Assembly (NCBI GenBank): GCA_046295975.1
Contig: JBKBMG010000001.1
Span: 186,001 to 250,000, forward strand
Reading direction: 5' to 3'
Source: UBA2357 sp046295975
GTDB lineage: Bacteria; Pseudomonadota; Gammaproteobacteria; Burkholderiales; Rhodocyclaceae
DNA: 64,000 bases
In this document: piece by piece, positions 8,691 through 17,043 of the stretch
How the letters are laid out: every line of letters starts with the position of its first letter
Numbering within the stretch: the stretch's first letter is position 1
Made by a program: the position numbers and the translations under genes
The notes under the pieces: generated by a model
What the model saw: only the letters and a program-made list of their open reading frames with translations
Databases searched by the model: none
What the model was told of the DNA's origin: nothing

Positions 8691-9113
8691 TCCTCTTCCG
8701 GCGGATCATGGTGATCGTCAGTCAGGTTTGTTCGGGAAACGCCACACGAAGCCGCCGATGACAGCGCTGCGGGAGGTGTATCGCACCGCCGTTACCCGCG
8801 CCCCGTGCCCGTTCATTCGAACGGCGTTTCCATTACGAGTGCTTTCCGACCGGGCCCGGCCCGGTGGGTTCCCACAATCGTGCCCACGTGTCGCGGGAAA
8901 TCGTGGAACATGATTCCGGAGCGAACCGCAGTGCGGTCCGCGCGTGTGTGCCGCGGGTACATCGGACGGCGCCCGCCACGCCGGTTGCGACCGTCGACCA
9001 GCGACCACTTATCGCTCAGGCGGGGCGAAGCGAGCCTCGCCGGGGACCTGGCCAGGCAATCCGCCCTGAGCGTGTCGGATGAACCTGGCCCGCCCACGCC
9101 GATGGTCGCCAGC
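8691..9113. other. 423-bp gap between the pseudouridine synthase and mnhAB1
   Basis: No gene I can support lies here; short minus-strand frames encode proline/arginine-rich sequence without a family. As both flanking genes are on the minus strand, it should hold the end of the pseudouridine synthase transcript and the operon 1 promoter. I see no convincing -35/-10 pair. One inverted repeat is listed separately. Confidence 0.5.
8849..8865. repeat. 17-bp near-perfect palindrome upstream of Mrp operon 1
   Basis: ACCGGGCC and GGCCCGGT flank a single C. It lies about 160 bp upstream of mnhAB1 and about 250 bp past the pseudouridine synthase stop. It could be an operator or part of a terminator; there is no T-run on the minus strand. 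It could also arise by chance in GC-rich DNA. Confidence 0.4.
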
Positions 9114-10598
9114 TTAATCGAAACGCTCGTCCTCGCGCAGGTAGCGCCACTGACCCAGCGGAAGATCCCCCAGGCGCACACGGCCAATGCGCACGCGCTT
9201 GAGCCCGGTCACCTTCAGGCCCACCAGTTCGCACATCCGTCGAATCTGGCGCTTGCGCCCCTCGCGCAGCACGAACCGCAGCTGGTCCGGATTTGCCCAC
9301 TCCACCTTCGCCGGTCGCAACGGCCGGTCGTCGAGCGACAGGCCATGATTGAGCAGCGCGAGCCCGTCATCCGCGAGTTCGCCTTCCACCCGGACGAGGT
9401 ACTCCTTGTCCACCCGGGAGTCGTCACCGATCAACTGGCGGGCGATGCGCCCGTTCTGGGTCAGCACCAGCAGGCCAGTGGAATCGATGTCCAGCCGCCC
9501 GGCCGGTGCGAGCCCGCGCAAGTGGGACAAGTGGAAGCGCTGAGCGGTATCCTGGTCGAACTGGTTATCGGCCCCGATCAGGCTCACCGCCGGCTCATAG
9601 CCCGGCTCCGGCTGGCCCGACACGTAGCCCACCGGCTTGTGCAGCAGAATGGTGACCTGGCTTGCCTGGCGCGCCCGCGCCTCCGGTGCGAGCACCACGT
9701 CCGCGTCCGGGGCCACGCGAATACCGAGCTCCGACACCCGCAAGCCGTCCACGAACACCCAGCCGCGCTCGATGATCTCGTCGGCCTCCCGGCGCGAGCA
9801 CAGCCCACGCTCGGCCATGATCTTGGACAAGCGCACGCCCTCGGTCGAGGCGTCGGCCGGCCGGACCTGGCGCGGCTGGCTGGCGAAGGATGGTCGCGGT
9901 GGTGGCACGTCTTCCCTGCGCGGCCGTGGGTCCGGGCGTTCGTCACGGGTTGCTCGGACGTCACGCGGCGCGCCGGAGGGCTTCGCCGGCCTGAGGGGCT
10001 TGGTTGCCCTCGCCTCGCGCCCCGACCAGGCGTCGCCAGCGGCCTCCTCCGAGGGCCGCGCGCCGCGCCCCAGGGGCTTCCCGCCCTCCTGCCTGCGCGG
10101 CCCGGCCGCGCGCCGCCCCGCATCCGACCAAGACGCGGTACGCTCGGTACGCTCTGTGCGCGCCGGGCGCTCCGTACGCTCCGTCCGCGCCGGACGTTCC
10201 GCTCGGGGCGGTCGGTCGGAGCGGTCCGCGCGGTCGGAACGTTCGGGTTTCCCGGAACGTTCGGCTCGCTCGGGGCGCTCAGGCCGCTCGGCTCGTCCGG
10301 AACGTTCCGGACGGGCCTGGCGGCGCATACGCCCAGCCCCCTCCTCGCTCCGGTCACTGGCTGCGGGTGCAGCCGCGCGATCACTGCGGACAGCATCGCT
10401 ACGCGCACGCGACGGCTTCAGGCCATTGGGCTTGAATCGGGTGCGCAGACCCGCGCGTTCGGCGCGCGGCTCGTCGGCGGCACCGGTGCGTTCAGGTAGT
10501 GACAGCTTCGGCCGGCCGGCCTGCGGCGTGCGCGCGTCGGCCTCGGACTCGGTGGTCGGCACGACGGGGTTGCGGTCGGCGCGCTTGCGTTCGGTCAT
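9114..10598 (-). CDS. RsuA/RluB/RluF-family rRNA pseudouridine synthase with long Arg-rich N-terminus
   Basis: Converts a uridine in rRNA to pseudouridine; site not determined. The C-terminal half of this 494-aa protein is typical: an S4 RNA-binding domain (RLSKIMAERGLCSRREADEII), the catalytic-Asp motif GRLDIDSTGLLVL, and ARKRQIRRMCE-type motif EGRKRQIRRMCELVGLKV. The tail (LPLGQWRYL) and KEYLVRVEGEL look closer to RluF than RluB. The first 250 or so residues are low-complexity Arg/Glu/Pro sequence with ERTERPART-type repeats, far longer than the E. coli proteins. ATG at 10598 was chosen because MTERKRADRNP follows a GGAATCGAG site and the upstream frame is non-family. It sits between two Mrp operons on the same strand. 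Confidence 0.88.
   Translation of the reverse strand: MTERKRADRNPVVPTTESEADARTPQAGRPKLSLPERTGAADEPRAERAGLRTRFKPNGLKPSRARSDAVRSDRAAAPAASDRSEEGAGRMRRQARPERSGRAERPERPERAERSGKPERSDRADRSDRPPRAERPARTERTERPARTERTERTASWSDAGRRAAGPRRQEGGKPLGRGARPSEEAAGDAWSGREARATKPLRPAKPSGAPRDVRATRDERPDPRPRREDVPPPRPSFASQPRQVRPADASTEGVRLSKIMAERGLCSRREADEIIERGWVFVDGLRVSELGIRVAPDADVVLAPEARARQASQVTILLHKPVGYVSGQPEPGYEPAVSLIGADNQFDQDTAQRFHLSHLRGLAPAGRLDIDSTGLLVLTQNGRIARQLIGDDSRVDKEYLVRVEGELADDGLALLNHGLSLDDRPLRPAKVEWANPDQLRFVLREGRKRQIRRMCELVGLKVTGLKRVRIGRVRLGDLPLGQWRYLREDERFD
10143..10196 (-). repeat. 27-bp tandem repeat (two copies) inside the pseudouridine synthase gene
   Basis: Positions 10143-10169 and 10170-10196 are two imperfect copies of a 27-bp unit, differing at a few bases and encoding RPARTERTE twice on the minus strand. 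Flanking sequence continues with degenerate ERPER/RSDR repeats, which suggests slippage-driven expansion of the N-terminal region. Confidence 0.85.
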
Positions 10599-10626
10599 CT
10601 CGATTCCAGGTCTGTTGCGTGATACG

Positions 10627-10645
10627 GGTGCCCCGTGGGGGCACC
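10627..10645 (-). terminator. Hairpin after mnhG2
   Basis: GGTGCCCC and GGGGCACC form an 8-bp stem around a 3-nt loop in the 61-bp gap between mnhG2 and the pseudouridine synthase start. No T-run follows on the minus strand, so it may attenuate rather than stop transcription from Mrp operon 2. Confidence 0.4.
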
Positions 10646-10659
10646 GGCGCGGGGCGGCC

Positions 10660-11076
10660 TCAGCCCCTGGGCTGCTCGACCGCCTCGGCGTCGTCGGCGA
10701 CGTTGGCCGGTGGCGCGTCGTAGGTACTCCAGCCATGTTCGCGCTCGGTCGGCGGCAGCGAGCGCCCAAGCTGCGGATTCAGGTGCAGGTGCGCCTTGGC
10801 GATGAAGTGTGCCGTCACCGGCGCGGTGATGAACAGGAACACGCTGATCAACACCTCGTGAATCGATAATGTGCCTTCGCCCCAAAGGAAGTAAAGCATG
10901 GATGCGACCAGCGCGCCGCCCAAACCGAGGGTGGTCGCCTTGGTCGGCGCATGCAGCCGCGTCATCAGGTCAGGCAGCTTCACCAGGCCGAGCGACCCGA
11001 CCAGGGCAAAAATGCCGCCCAGCACGATGAGCGCGGAGATCAGCAGTTCGAAGACGAAGTCGAGATCGAATTCCAT
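10660..11076 (-). CDS. mnhG: Mrp antiporter subunit MnhG (operon 2)
   Basis: Subunit G of the second Mrp complex, 138 aa. Three hydrophobic helices occupy about the first 90 residues and the family segment VGSLGLVKLPDLMTRLHAPTKA is clear. The C-terminal tail (HLNPQLGRSLPPTERE) is different from that of the operon 1 copy, so these are diverged paralogues rather than a recent duplication. ATG at 11076 follows GAGG; the longer in-frame ATG is unlikely. It lies 7 nt after mnhF2 and closes operon 2. Confidence 0.9.
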   Translation of the reverse strand: MEFDLDFVFELLISALIVLGGIFALVGSLGLVKLPDLMTRLHAPTKATTLGLGGALVASMLYFLWGEGTLSIHEVLISVFLFITAPVTAHFIAKAHLHLNPQLGRSLPPTEREHGWSTYDAPPANVADDAEAVEQPRG

Positions 11077-11083
11077 GCCGGCC

Positions 11084-11353
11084 TCACTCGATGATGTCGC
11101 CGCGCAGCACAAAGCGGCAGTACGCGACAGTGGAGATGAAGCCGAACATCGCCAGCAACAGCGCGGCCTCGAAGTAGATGGTGGTGCGTTGCTGTATGCC
11201 GTAGAGAATCACCAGGGCGATCACGTTGATCACCATGGTATCCACCGCCAGCACCCGGTCCATCAGCGTCGGCCCGAGCGCAAGCCGCCACAGGTTGAAC
11301 ACCAGTGCCAGCAGCACCGCGAAATAGCCGAAGGCAAGCGCGTATTCGATCAC
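11084..11353 (-). CDS. mnhF: Mrp antiporter subunit MnhF (operon 2)
   Basis: Subunit F, 89 aa, about three helices, with the family core LWRLALGPTLMDRVLAVDTM. The start is GTG at 11353: AAGAGGA sits 7 nt upstream and the GTG overlaps the mnhE2 TGA (GTGA), giving translational coupling. Without recognising the GTG this gene would be merged into a meaningless longer frame inside mnhE2. It lacks the charged C-terminal tail of the operon 1 copy. Confidence 0.9.
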   Translation of the reverse strand: MIEYALAFGYFAVLLALVFNLWRLALGPTLMDRVLAVDTMVINVIALVILYGIQQRTTIYFEAALLLAMFGFISTVAYCRFVLRGDIIE

Positions 11354-11868
11354 GGGAATATCCTCTTGAGTCGGGCCTCGTAGCGGTTCTTCATGTCGCG
11401 CACCGCCTGCTCGGCGTCGGGCGCATCCAGGCAGTGCACCAGCAGGCTGCGCCCGTCGGCCGACAAGTCGCTGGACACGGTGCCGGGGGTCATGGTGATG
11501 GTCGCGGCCAGCACGGTGATCGCCTCCGGCGAGGTCAGTTCCAGCGGCACCGTGACCCAGCGCACCCGCAACTGGTCCGCCGGTTTGAACAGGATCAACC
11601 TCGCCACCTGGATGTTGGCGACGACCACATCCCAGGCCACCAGCAGCATGAACGCGAAAGCACGGCCATAGGCACGAATGGGCGGACGTCCCGGCCAGAA
11701 ACTGCTGGTGATGATGGGAATCACGATGCCGAGCACGATGCCCATCACCAGCCCGCCCATGGTGAAGCTGTTCAGAAGCAGCATCCACACCCCCACCAGC
11801 ACCACTGACAGCAGCGGATGCGGCAGCCAGCGCTGCATGAAGCTGCGGTCGTCCTTCTTCACCGCCAT
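11350..11868 (-). CDS. mnhE: Mrp antiporter subunit MnhE (operon 2)
   Basis: Subunit E, 172 aa. The N-terminus has two or three helices (LLSVVLVGVWMLLLNSF and following), then VVVANIQVARLILFKP and the diagnostic TITMTPGTVSSDL. ATG at 11868 was chosen over two upstream ATGs because GGAGGG is placed about 7 nt before it. It begins just after the mnhD2 stop and overlaps mnhF2 by 4 nt. Sequence differs widely from the operon 1 MnhE, although the fold pattern is the same. Confidence 0.9.
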   Translation of the reverse strand: MAVKKDDRSFMQRWLPHPLLSVVLVGVWMLLLNSFTMGGLVMGIVLGIVIPIITSSFWPGRPPIRAYGRAFAFMLLVAWDVVVANIQVARLILFKPADQLRVRWVTVPLELTSPEAITVLAATITMTPGTVSSDLSADGRSLLVHCLDAPDAEQAVRDMKNRYEARLKRIFP

Positions 11869-11870
11869 GA

Positions 11871-13391
11871 TCATTCCCTCCATCCAGGGCCGAGCACCGC
11901 CTCTACATAGGCAGAGGGGGCAAAAATCTGCAGCGCGGTGTGCTCCAGGTAAGCATGCACCGGCCCGGCGAACACCGTCAGCGCGACGCTGCCGGTCAGC
12001 AGCATGCCTACCGCGACCAGCGGCAGACCTGCAGGCATCAAGCGGCGCACCCGCAACGCGCCGTCCAGCGAGCCGCTCTTCCAGAACACCGTGCTGCCCG
12101 CGCGCGCAAACCCGACGATGGCCAGCAAGGAGGTGGCGAGAATCGCCGTCCAGATCCACGGCCCCTGGGGCAGGTCACGTGCGCCTTCGAGAATCAGCAG
12201 TTTGCCGACGAAGCCCGACAGCGGCGGCATGCCGGTCATGGCGATGGCCCCGAGGAAGAACAGACTGGCGAGCAAGCCGATCTGGGCAAAACGCGGCGCG
12301 ACACTGATGGTGTCACCTTCGGCAGCGCGGCGCTCGGCGATCAGCCCGACCACCAGAAACAGCGACGCCGCAGCCAGGGTGGAATGCAGCAGGTAGTACA
12401 AGGCCGCCGCCATGGCCGTCGGCGTAAACAGCGCAACGGCCGCCAGCAGCGTTCCCATGGAACCGATCACCGCAAAACTCACCAGTTGCCCCAGTGAACG
12501 TGCCGCCAACACGCCCACCATGCCCAGCACCAGGGTCACCAGCGCGGCCGGCAGCAGCCATGGCGCCGCGAGCCACGCCAGATCGCCGGCGGCGTCGCCG
12601 AAGGCAAGCGTGTACATGCGGATGATGGAATAGGCCCCGACCTTGGTCATGATCGCGAACAGCGCCGCCACCGGCGCCGGCGCCTGAGCGTAGGTGCCGG
12701 GCAGCCAGAAATGCACCGGCACCAGCGCCGCCTTGATCGCGAACACCAGCAGCAGCAGCAAGGCACCGGTGCGCAGCAAGGCCTGCTCGGCGGCCGGCAC
12801 CTCGGCCACCCGCGCCGCCAGATCGGCCATGTTGAGCGTGCCGGTGACGCTGTAGATCAGCCCCACGGCGATCAGGAACAAGGATGACCCGACCAGGTTC
12901 ACGATCACGTACTGCACCCCGGCGCGCATGCGCGCGGCCCCGCCACCGTGCACCATCAAGCCGTAGGAGGCGATCAGCAACACCTCGAAGAACACGAACA
13001 GGTTAAAGAAATCGCCGGTCAGAAAGGCCCCATTGATGCCCATCAACTGGAACTGGTAGATCGGATGAAAGTGGCGTCCGCGCTTGTCCCAGCCGTTGAG
13101 CGAATAAAGCAGCACCACCAGGCCGAGCACCGCGGTGAGCACCAGCAACATCGCCGACAGGCGGTCGAGCACCAGCACGATGCCGAACGGCGACGCCCAG
13201 TTACCCAGCGAATAGGTGAGGATCTCGCCATCGCCGGCCATGGCCAGCAGGATCAGCGAGAGAATGAGCAACAGCACCGACGAGGCCACCGAAAACACCC
13301 GCGCAAGCACGATGTCGTAGCGCATCGCCAGCGCGATCAGCGGCGCGATCAGCGCCGGCACCAGAACGGGGAGGATCAGCCAGTGGTTCAT
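11871..13391 (-). CDS. mnhD: Mrp antiporter subunit MnhD (operon 2)
   Basis: NuoN/NuoM-like antiporter subunit of 506 aa with about 14 helices. Conserved Glu in FVFFEVLLIASYGL and Lys in AIKAALVPVHFWLP are both present, as is TKVGAYSIIRM. ATG overlaps the mnhC2 stop by 4 nt. Compared with the operon 1 copy, VHFWLPGTYAQAPAPVAALF replaces VFGWLPASYHVAWTPVSALF at the pore-facing region, a difference that may relate to ion preference, which is inference. Confidence 0.94.
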   Translation of the reverse strand: MNHWLILPVLVPALIAPLIALAMRYDIVLARVFSVASSVLLLILSLILLAMAGDGEILTYSLGNWASPFGIVLVLDRLSAMLLVLTAVLGLVVLLYSLNGWDKRGRHFHPIYQFQLMGINGAFLTGDFFNLFVFFEVLLIASYGLMVHGGGAARMRAGVQYVIVNLVGSSLFLIAVGLIYSVTGTLNMADLAARVAEVPAAEQALLRTGALLLLLVFAIKAALVPVHFWLPGTYAQAPAPVAALFAIMTKVGAYSIIRMYTLAFGDAAGDLAWLAAPWLLPAALVTLVLGMVGVLAARSLGQLVSFAVIGSMGTLLAAVALFTPTAMAAALYYLLHSTLAAASLFLVVGLIAERRAAEGDTISVAPRFAQIGLLASLFFLGAIAMTGMPPLSGFVGKLLILEGARDLPQGPWIWTAILATSLLAIVGFARAGSTVFWKSGSLDGALRVRRLMPAGLPLVAVGMLLTGSVALTVFAGPVHAYLEHTALQIFAPSAYVEAVLGPGWRE

Positions 13392-13750
13392 GCGTGGTCC
13401 TTGGTCTGCTCGGACGACGCCGGCACCGTCTCGCCGAGGTCGACGTGGTCGGAGCCCCCCTCGAGATAGGCGCGCAAGGCCATCACCACGATCACCGCCG
13501 TCATGCCGAAGGAGATCACGATGGCGGTGAGCACCAGCGCCTGCGGCAGCGGATCGGCGTAGCCGGCGGCCTCCGGCGTAATCACCGGTGGCAGATTCAC
13601 CGCCAGCCGTCCAGTGGCGAACAGGAACACGTTCACCGCATAGGTCATCAACGACAGCCCGAGCACCACCGGGAAGGTGCGTGCGCGCAGCACCAGGTAG
13701 ACGCCGGCGGCCATCATCACGCCTATGGTGCTGGCAACAATGAATTCCAT
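13388..13750 (-). CDS. mnhC: Mrp antiporter subunit MnhC (operon 2)
   Basis: NuoK-like subunit, 120 aa, three helices. Family motifs VYLVLRARTFPVVLGLSLMTYAVN-region and DPLPQALVLTAIVISFG are visible. ATG at 13750 follows AAGAGGGG and comes 1 nt after the mnhAB2 TGA. An upstream in-frame ATG would add about 60 arginine/tryptophan-rich residues and is rejected. The short acidic tail lacks the His-rich run seen in the operon 1 copy. Confidence 0.92.
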   Translation of the reverse strand: MEFIVASTIGVMMAAGVYLVLRARTFPVVLGLSLMTYAVNVFLFATGRLAVNLPPVITPEAAGYADPLPQALVLTAIVISFGMTAVIVVMALRAYLEGGSDHVDLGETVPASSEQTKDHA

Positions 13751-13751
13751 C

Positions 13752-16613
13752 TCATCCCCTCTTGTTCGGTTTGCGCGCCCGGCGGCGTGCAGACGGGTCG
13801 ACGTCCATCGGTCCGGGGTTGATCGGCGCATGCCCGACGCGCCGCCCCAGTCGCGACAGGTTGGCCAGCGCCAGCATGACCGCCCCCACCACCGCCAGGA
13901 ACACCCCGGTGTCGAAGCCCATCGCACTGGCGAGCTCGAACTCGCCCACGATGGGAAGGTGGAAGTGATCGAAGGCGCTGGTCAGGAAGGGGTAGCCGAG
14001 CGACATCGAGAAGATGCCGGTGGCCGCCGCGATCAGCACGCCTGCGCCGATCATCGCGTGGTAGTCGATCTTCATGCGTTGTGCCGCCCAGCCGAAACCG
14101 CTCGCCATGTACTGCATGATCAGCGCGATCGACACCACCAGACCGGCGATGAAGCCACCACCCGGCATGTTGTGGCCACGCAGGAAGATGTACGCGCCGA
14201 CGATCAGCGCCAGCGGCAACATCACCCGGGTGGCGATGACCATGACCATCGGATGGCGGTCGGCCGACACCGGGAAGTCCGGCCGCCACGCACTCAGACG
14301 CCGACCGGCGTTGCCGCGCACCGCGCCGTCCAGCAACGCGAAAATGGCCAGCGCCGCCACCCCCAGCACGATGATTTCGCCAAAGGTGTCGAAGCCACGG
14401 AAGTCGACCAGAATCACATTCACCACATTGGTACCGCCCCCGCCGGGTACCGACTGCTCCAGGTAGAAGCCGGACAAGGTCTCGAAATCGCGGGTCATCA
14501 TCGCCCAGCTCAAGCCGCCCACGCCCAGGCCCGCCAGACCCGCCAGCGCGCCGTCACGCCAATGCCGGCCGCGGCCCGTTTCGGCCGGCGTCTCCTTGGG
14601 CAGGAAATAAAGCGCCAGCAGGATCAGGATGACCGTACCGACCTCGACCGAGATCTGGGTCATTGCCAGATCGGGAGCGGACAGATAGATGAAGCCCACC
14701 GACACGATCAGCCCCACCACGCCAACCATCAGCACCGCCAGCAAGCGTTGCCGGTGCAGGCACACGGCCCCGACGCAGGCCGCGAGCAGCAGCAGCCAGG
14801 CGACCCATGCGGCAACCGGCGCGGGCTGCAGGGCGCGCGTACCGGCCTCGTGGCTGGAGCCGAAAAAGGCCGCCGCACCCAGCGCCAGCATCGCCGCCAG
14901 CATCAGCGCCAGATAGCGTTGCAGCGAACCGTTGTGCAGGCCATGGGTGGCCGCCCGGGCAAACGCCACCAGCGCCGCCAGCGCGCGGTCGAACATCGCC
15001 TTGGCATCGGGATGAGGCCCAGCCTCCCAAAGTCGCCGCAGCACCGGATAGCGGAACAGGGCGATCGCCCCCACCGCCACGGCGATCGCCGACATCACCA
15101 AGGCCGGCGTGAAACCATGCCATAGCGCGAGATGAAACGCCGGCGGCGGCGCACCGATCACCGCCGCGGCGGTGGCCCGTACCAGCGTGCCCGCGAGCGC
15201 CTCGGGGAACAGGCCGATGGCGATCACCAACGCCACCAGCAACGCCGGCGGCAACCACATGCCGGCCGGTGGGTCGTGGGGTGTACGGGGGTAGTCCGTT
15301 CGCTGCGGACCGAAGAACACATGCGCGACATAGCGGACGGAATAGGCCACCGAGAAGGTCGCCCCAAGCGTCGCCAGCACCGGCAGAATCCAGCCCTGCC
15401 CCGCCCAGGCCGTATGAGCAGCCTCCTCCAGCATCATCTCCTTGGACAGAAAACCGTTGAGCAAGGGCAGGCCGGCCATGGAGGCCGCCGCCACCATGCC
15501 CAGCGTGGCGGTGACCGGCATCAACAACAGCAGACCGCCCAGGCGTTTGATGTCGCGGGTACCGGCCTCGTGGTCGATGATGCCGGCGTTCATGAACAAG
15601 GCCGCCTTGAACGTCGCGTGGTTGATGATGTGGAACACTGCAGCGACCGCCGCCATCGGCGTACCAAAGCCCAGCAGCATGGTCACCAGGCCCAGGTGGC
15701 TGACCGTCGAGAAGGCCAGCAGCCCCTTGAGGTCGTCCTTGAACAAGGCGATGCCTGCACCAAGCACCATGGTCACCAGTCCGGTGGTGGCAACGATGTA
15801 GAACCACGCGTCGGTGCCGGCGAGCACCGGCCACAGCCGCGCCATCAGGAAAATGCCGGCCTTGACCATGGTGGCCGAATGCAGATAGGCCGACACCGGC
15901 GTGGGCGCGGCCATTGCGTGCGGCAACCAGAAGTGGAAGGGAAACTGCGCGCTCTTGGCGAAGCAGCCGCCGAGAATGAGCAGCAGTGCCGGCAGATACA
16001 GCGGCGACGCCTGGATGGCCTCGGCGCTCGCGAGGATTTCGGTGAGATCGTAAGAGCCCGCGATGTGTCCCAGGATCAGCATGCCGGCGATCATCGACAG
16101 ACCGCCGGCACCGGTGACCGTCAAGGCCATGCGCGCGCCCTGCCGGCCTTCGCGCAAATGCCCCCAGAAGCCGATGAGCAGAAAGGACGACAGGCTGGTG
16201 AGTTCCCAGAAGATCAACAACAGCAGGATGTTGTCCGACAGCACGATCCCCACCATCGCCCCCTGGAACAGGAGCAGATAGGTGTAGAAGTTGCCCATCG
16301 GATCTTCTTTGGCGAGGTAGAAGCGGGCATAGATGATGATCAGCAGCCCGATGCCGAGGATCAGCGCGGCGAACAGGAAGCCCAGCGCATCGAGGAAGAA
16401 ATGCACGTTCAGGCCCAGGGCCGGCAGCCATTCGACGCCGAACCACAGCACCTGCCCGCTCAGCACCGACGGCGCATGACCGAGCAACAGCGCGAGCGCC
16501 AGCAGGGTGACAGAACCGGTCGCGATCGCGCAGGCGTTGCGGCCGGCGCGAATCATCAGTGCAGGCAACACCGCCCCCAAGAAGGGCAGCATCACGATCA
16601 CGGCAAGACTCAT
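13752..16613 (-). CDS. mnhA: Mrp antiporter fused subunit MnhA-MnhB (operon 2)
   Basis: First gene of operon 2, 953 aa: MnhA NuoL-like module (LLIFWELTSLSSFLLIGF with the key Glu; AKSAQFPFHFWLP and HSATMVKAGIFLM with key Lys residues), a NuoJ-like region (LAMTQISVEVGTVI), and an MnhB domain at about residues 830-953 (LRGHNMPGGGFIAGL). ATG at 16613 starts the first hydrophobic helix, MSLAVIVMLPFLGAVLPA; its ribosome site is weak, and an ATG 108 bp upstream is not supported. All six Mrp genes follow without a break, so this operon looks intact and independent of operon 1. Confidence 0.93.
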   Translation of the reverse strand: MSLAVIVMLPFLGAVLPALMIRAGRNACAIATGSVTLLALALLLGHAPSVLSGQVLWFGVEWLPALGLNVHFFLDALGFLFAALILGIGLLIIIYARFYLAKEDPMGNFYTYLLLFQGAMVGIVLSDNILLLLIFWELTSLSSFLLIGFWGHLREGRQGARMALTVTGAGGLSMIAGMLILGHIAGSYDLTEILASAEAIQASPLYLPALLLILGGCFAKSAQFPFHFWLPHAMAAPTPVSAYLHSATMVKAGIFLMARLWPVLAGTDAWFYIVATTGLVTMVLGAGIALFKDDLKGLLAFSTVSHLGLVTMLLGFGTPMAAVAAVFHIINHATFKAALFMNAGIIDHEAGTRDIKRLGGLLLLMPVTATLGMVAAASMAGLPLLNGFLSKEMMLEEAAHTAWAGQGWILPVLATLGATFSVAYSVRYVAHVFFGPQRTDYPRTPHDPPAGMWLPPALLVALVIAIGLFPEALAGTLVRATAAAVIGAPPPAFHLALWHGFTPALVMSAIAVAVGAIALFRYPVLRRLWEAGPHPDAKAMFDRALAALVAFARAATHGLHNGSLQRYLALMLAAMLALGAAAFFGSSHEAGTRALQPAPVAAWVAWLLLLAACVGAVCLHRQRLLAVLMVGVVGLIVSVGFIYLSAPDLAMTQISVEVGTVILILLALYFLPKETPAETGRGRHWRDGALAGLAGLGVGGLSWAMMTRDFETLSGFYLEQSVPGGGGTNVVNVILVDFRGFDTFGEIIVLGVAALAIFALLDGAVRGNAGRRLSAWRPDFPVSADRHPMVMVIATRVMLPLALIVGAYIFLRGHNMPGGGFIAGLVVSIALIMQYMASGFGWAAQRMKIDYHAMIGAGVLIAAATGIFSMSLGYPFLTSAFDHFHLPIVGEFELASAMGFDTGVFLAVVGAVMLALANLSRLGRRVGHAPINPGPMDVDPSARRRARKPNKRG

Positions 16614-16711
16614 GACGGGTATCCAGTACGTTGACCATCGGCGTCGCACGCCGCCCCAGGCGACGCCGACCCAAGCGGCGGCGCAAATCCGCCCTGTAGT
16701 GGTCGAACAAA

Positions 16712-16730
16712 GCCCCGGCAAGGCCGGGGC
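16712..16730 (-). other. Hairpin in the Mrp operon 2 leader
   Basis: GCCCCGGC and GCCGGGGC pair as an 8-bp stem around a 3-nt loop, about 100 bp upstream of mnhAB2. If the promoter is the AT-rich island further upstream, this stem would be in the 5' leader of the mRNA. Function unknown. Confidence 0.4.
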
Positions 16731-16998
16731 CGTTCCGCTGCGACGCAGCCATCACACACTGCGGTGCGGGCGCATTGAAGCACAAAACGCGCACGATCGC
16801 ATGCAAACGTGCCATGCGGGCACGACTGCAAACGACCACTACATTATCTTTTACTAAAATATACCGAGTCTAACGGCGACGCGCTTCCCGGAAAATTCGC
16901 ACTATCCACTATGCCTTTCACGCGGGCGACCCAGCCCTGCCGGCGTGCCCCCGGAAGCTCGCCCGCGGCACCCCGATATCCCATGCCGAGGGTGCGGT

Positions 16999-17015
16999 AT
17001 TTCACTAGGCGAAAT
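16999..17015. promoter_or_regulatory. Inverted repeat upstream of the IclR-type gene, candidate operator
   Basis: ATTTC and GAAAT flank a 7-nt spacer, centred about 37 bp before the regulator start. Members of the IclR family usually bind short palindromes of this kind at their own promoters; autoregulation is inferred. Confidence 0.45.
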
Positions 17016-17043
17016 CAAGACCTGCGGTTAGACTTCGCGCATC

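Larger units (their letters stand above)
16614..17043. promoter_or_regulatory. 430-bp divergent region between Mrp operon 2 and iclR-type gene
   Basis: No gene is supported. The region should carry promoters for both sides. A conspicuous AT-rich island at about 16840-16865 stands out from the GC-rich surroundings and includes TAAAAT at 16855-16860, a plausible -10 element, but no good -35 partner is visible. A hairpin and an inverted repeat in this region are listed separately. Confidence 0.45.

Noticed and set aside
8718..9008. Minus-strand frame of 96 codons in the gap before Mrp operon 1
   Set aside because: Pro/Arg/Gly-rich without helices, family match or ribosome site; likely chance.
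8805..10499. Long plus-strand frame opposite the pseudouridine synthase
   Set aside because: Arg/Pro/Gly-rich shadow of the repetitive N-terminal coding region; no domain and no ribosome site.
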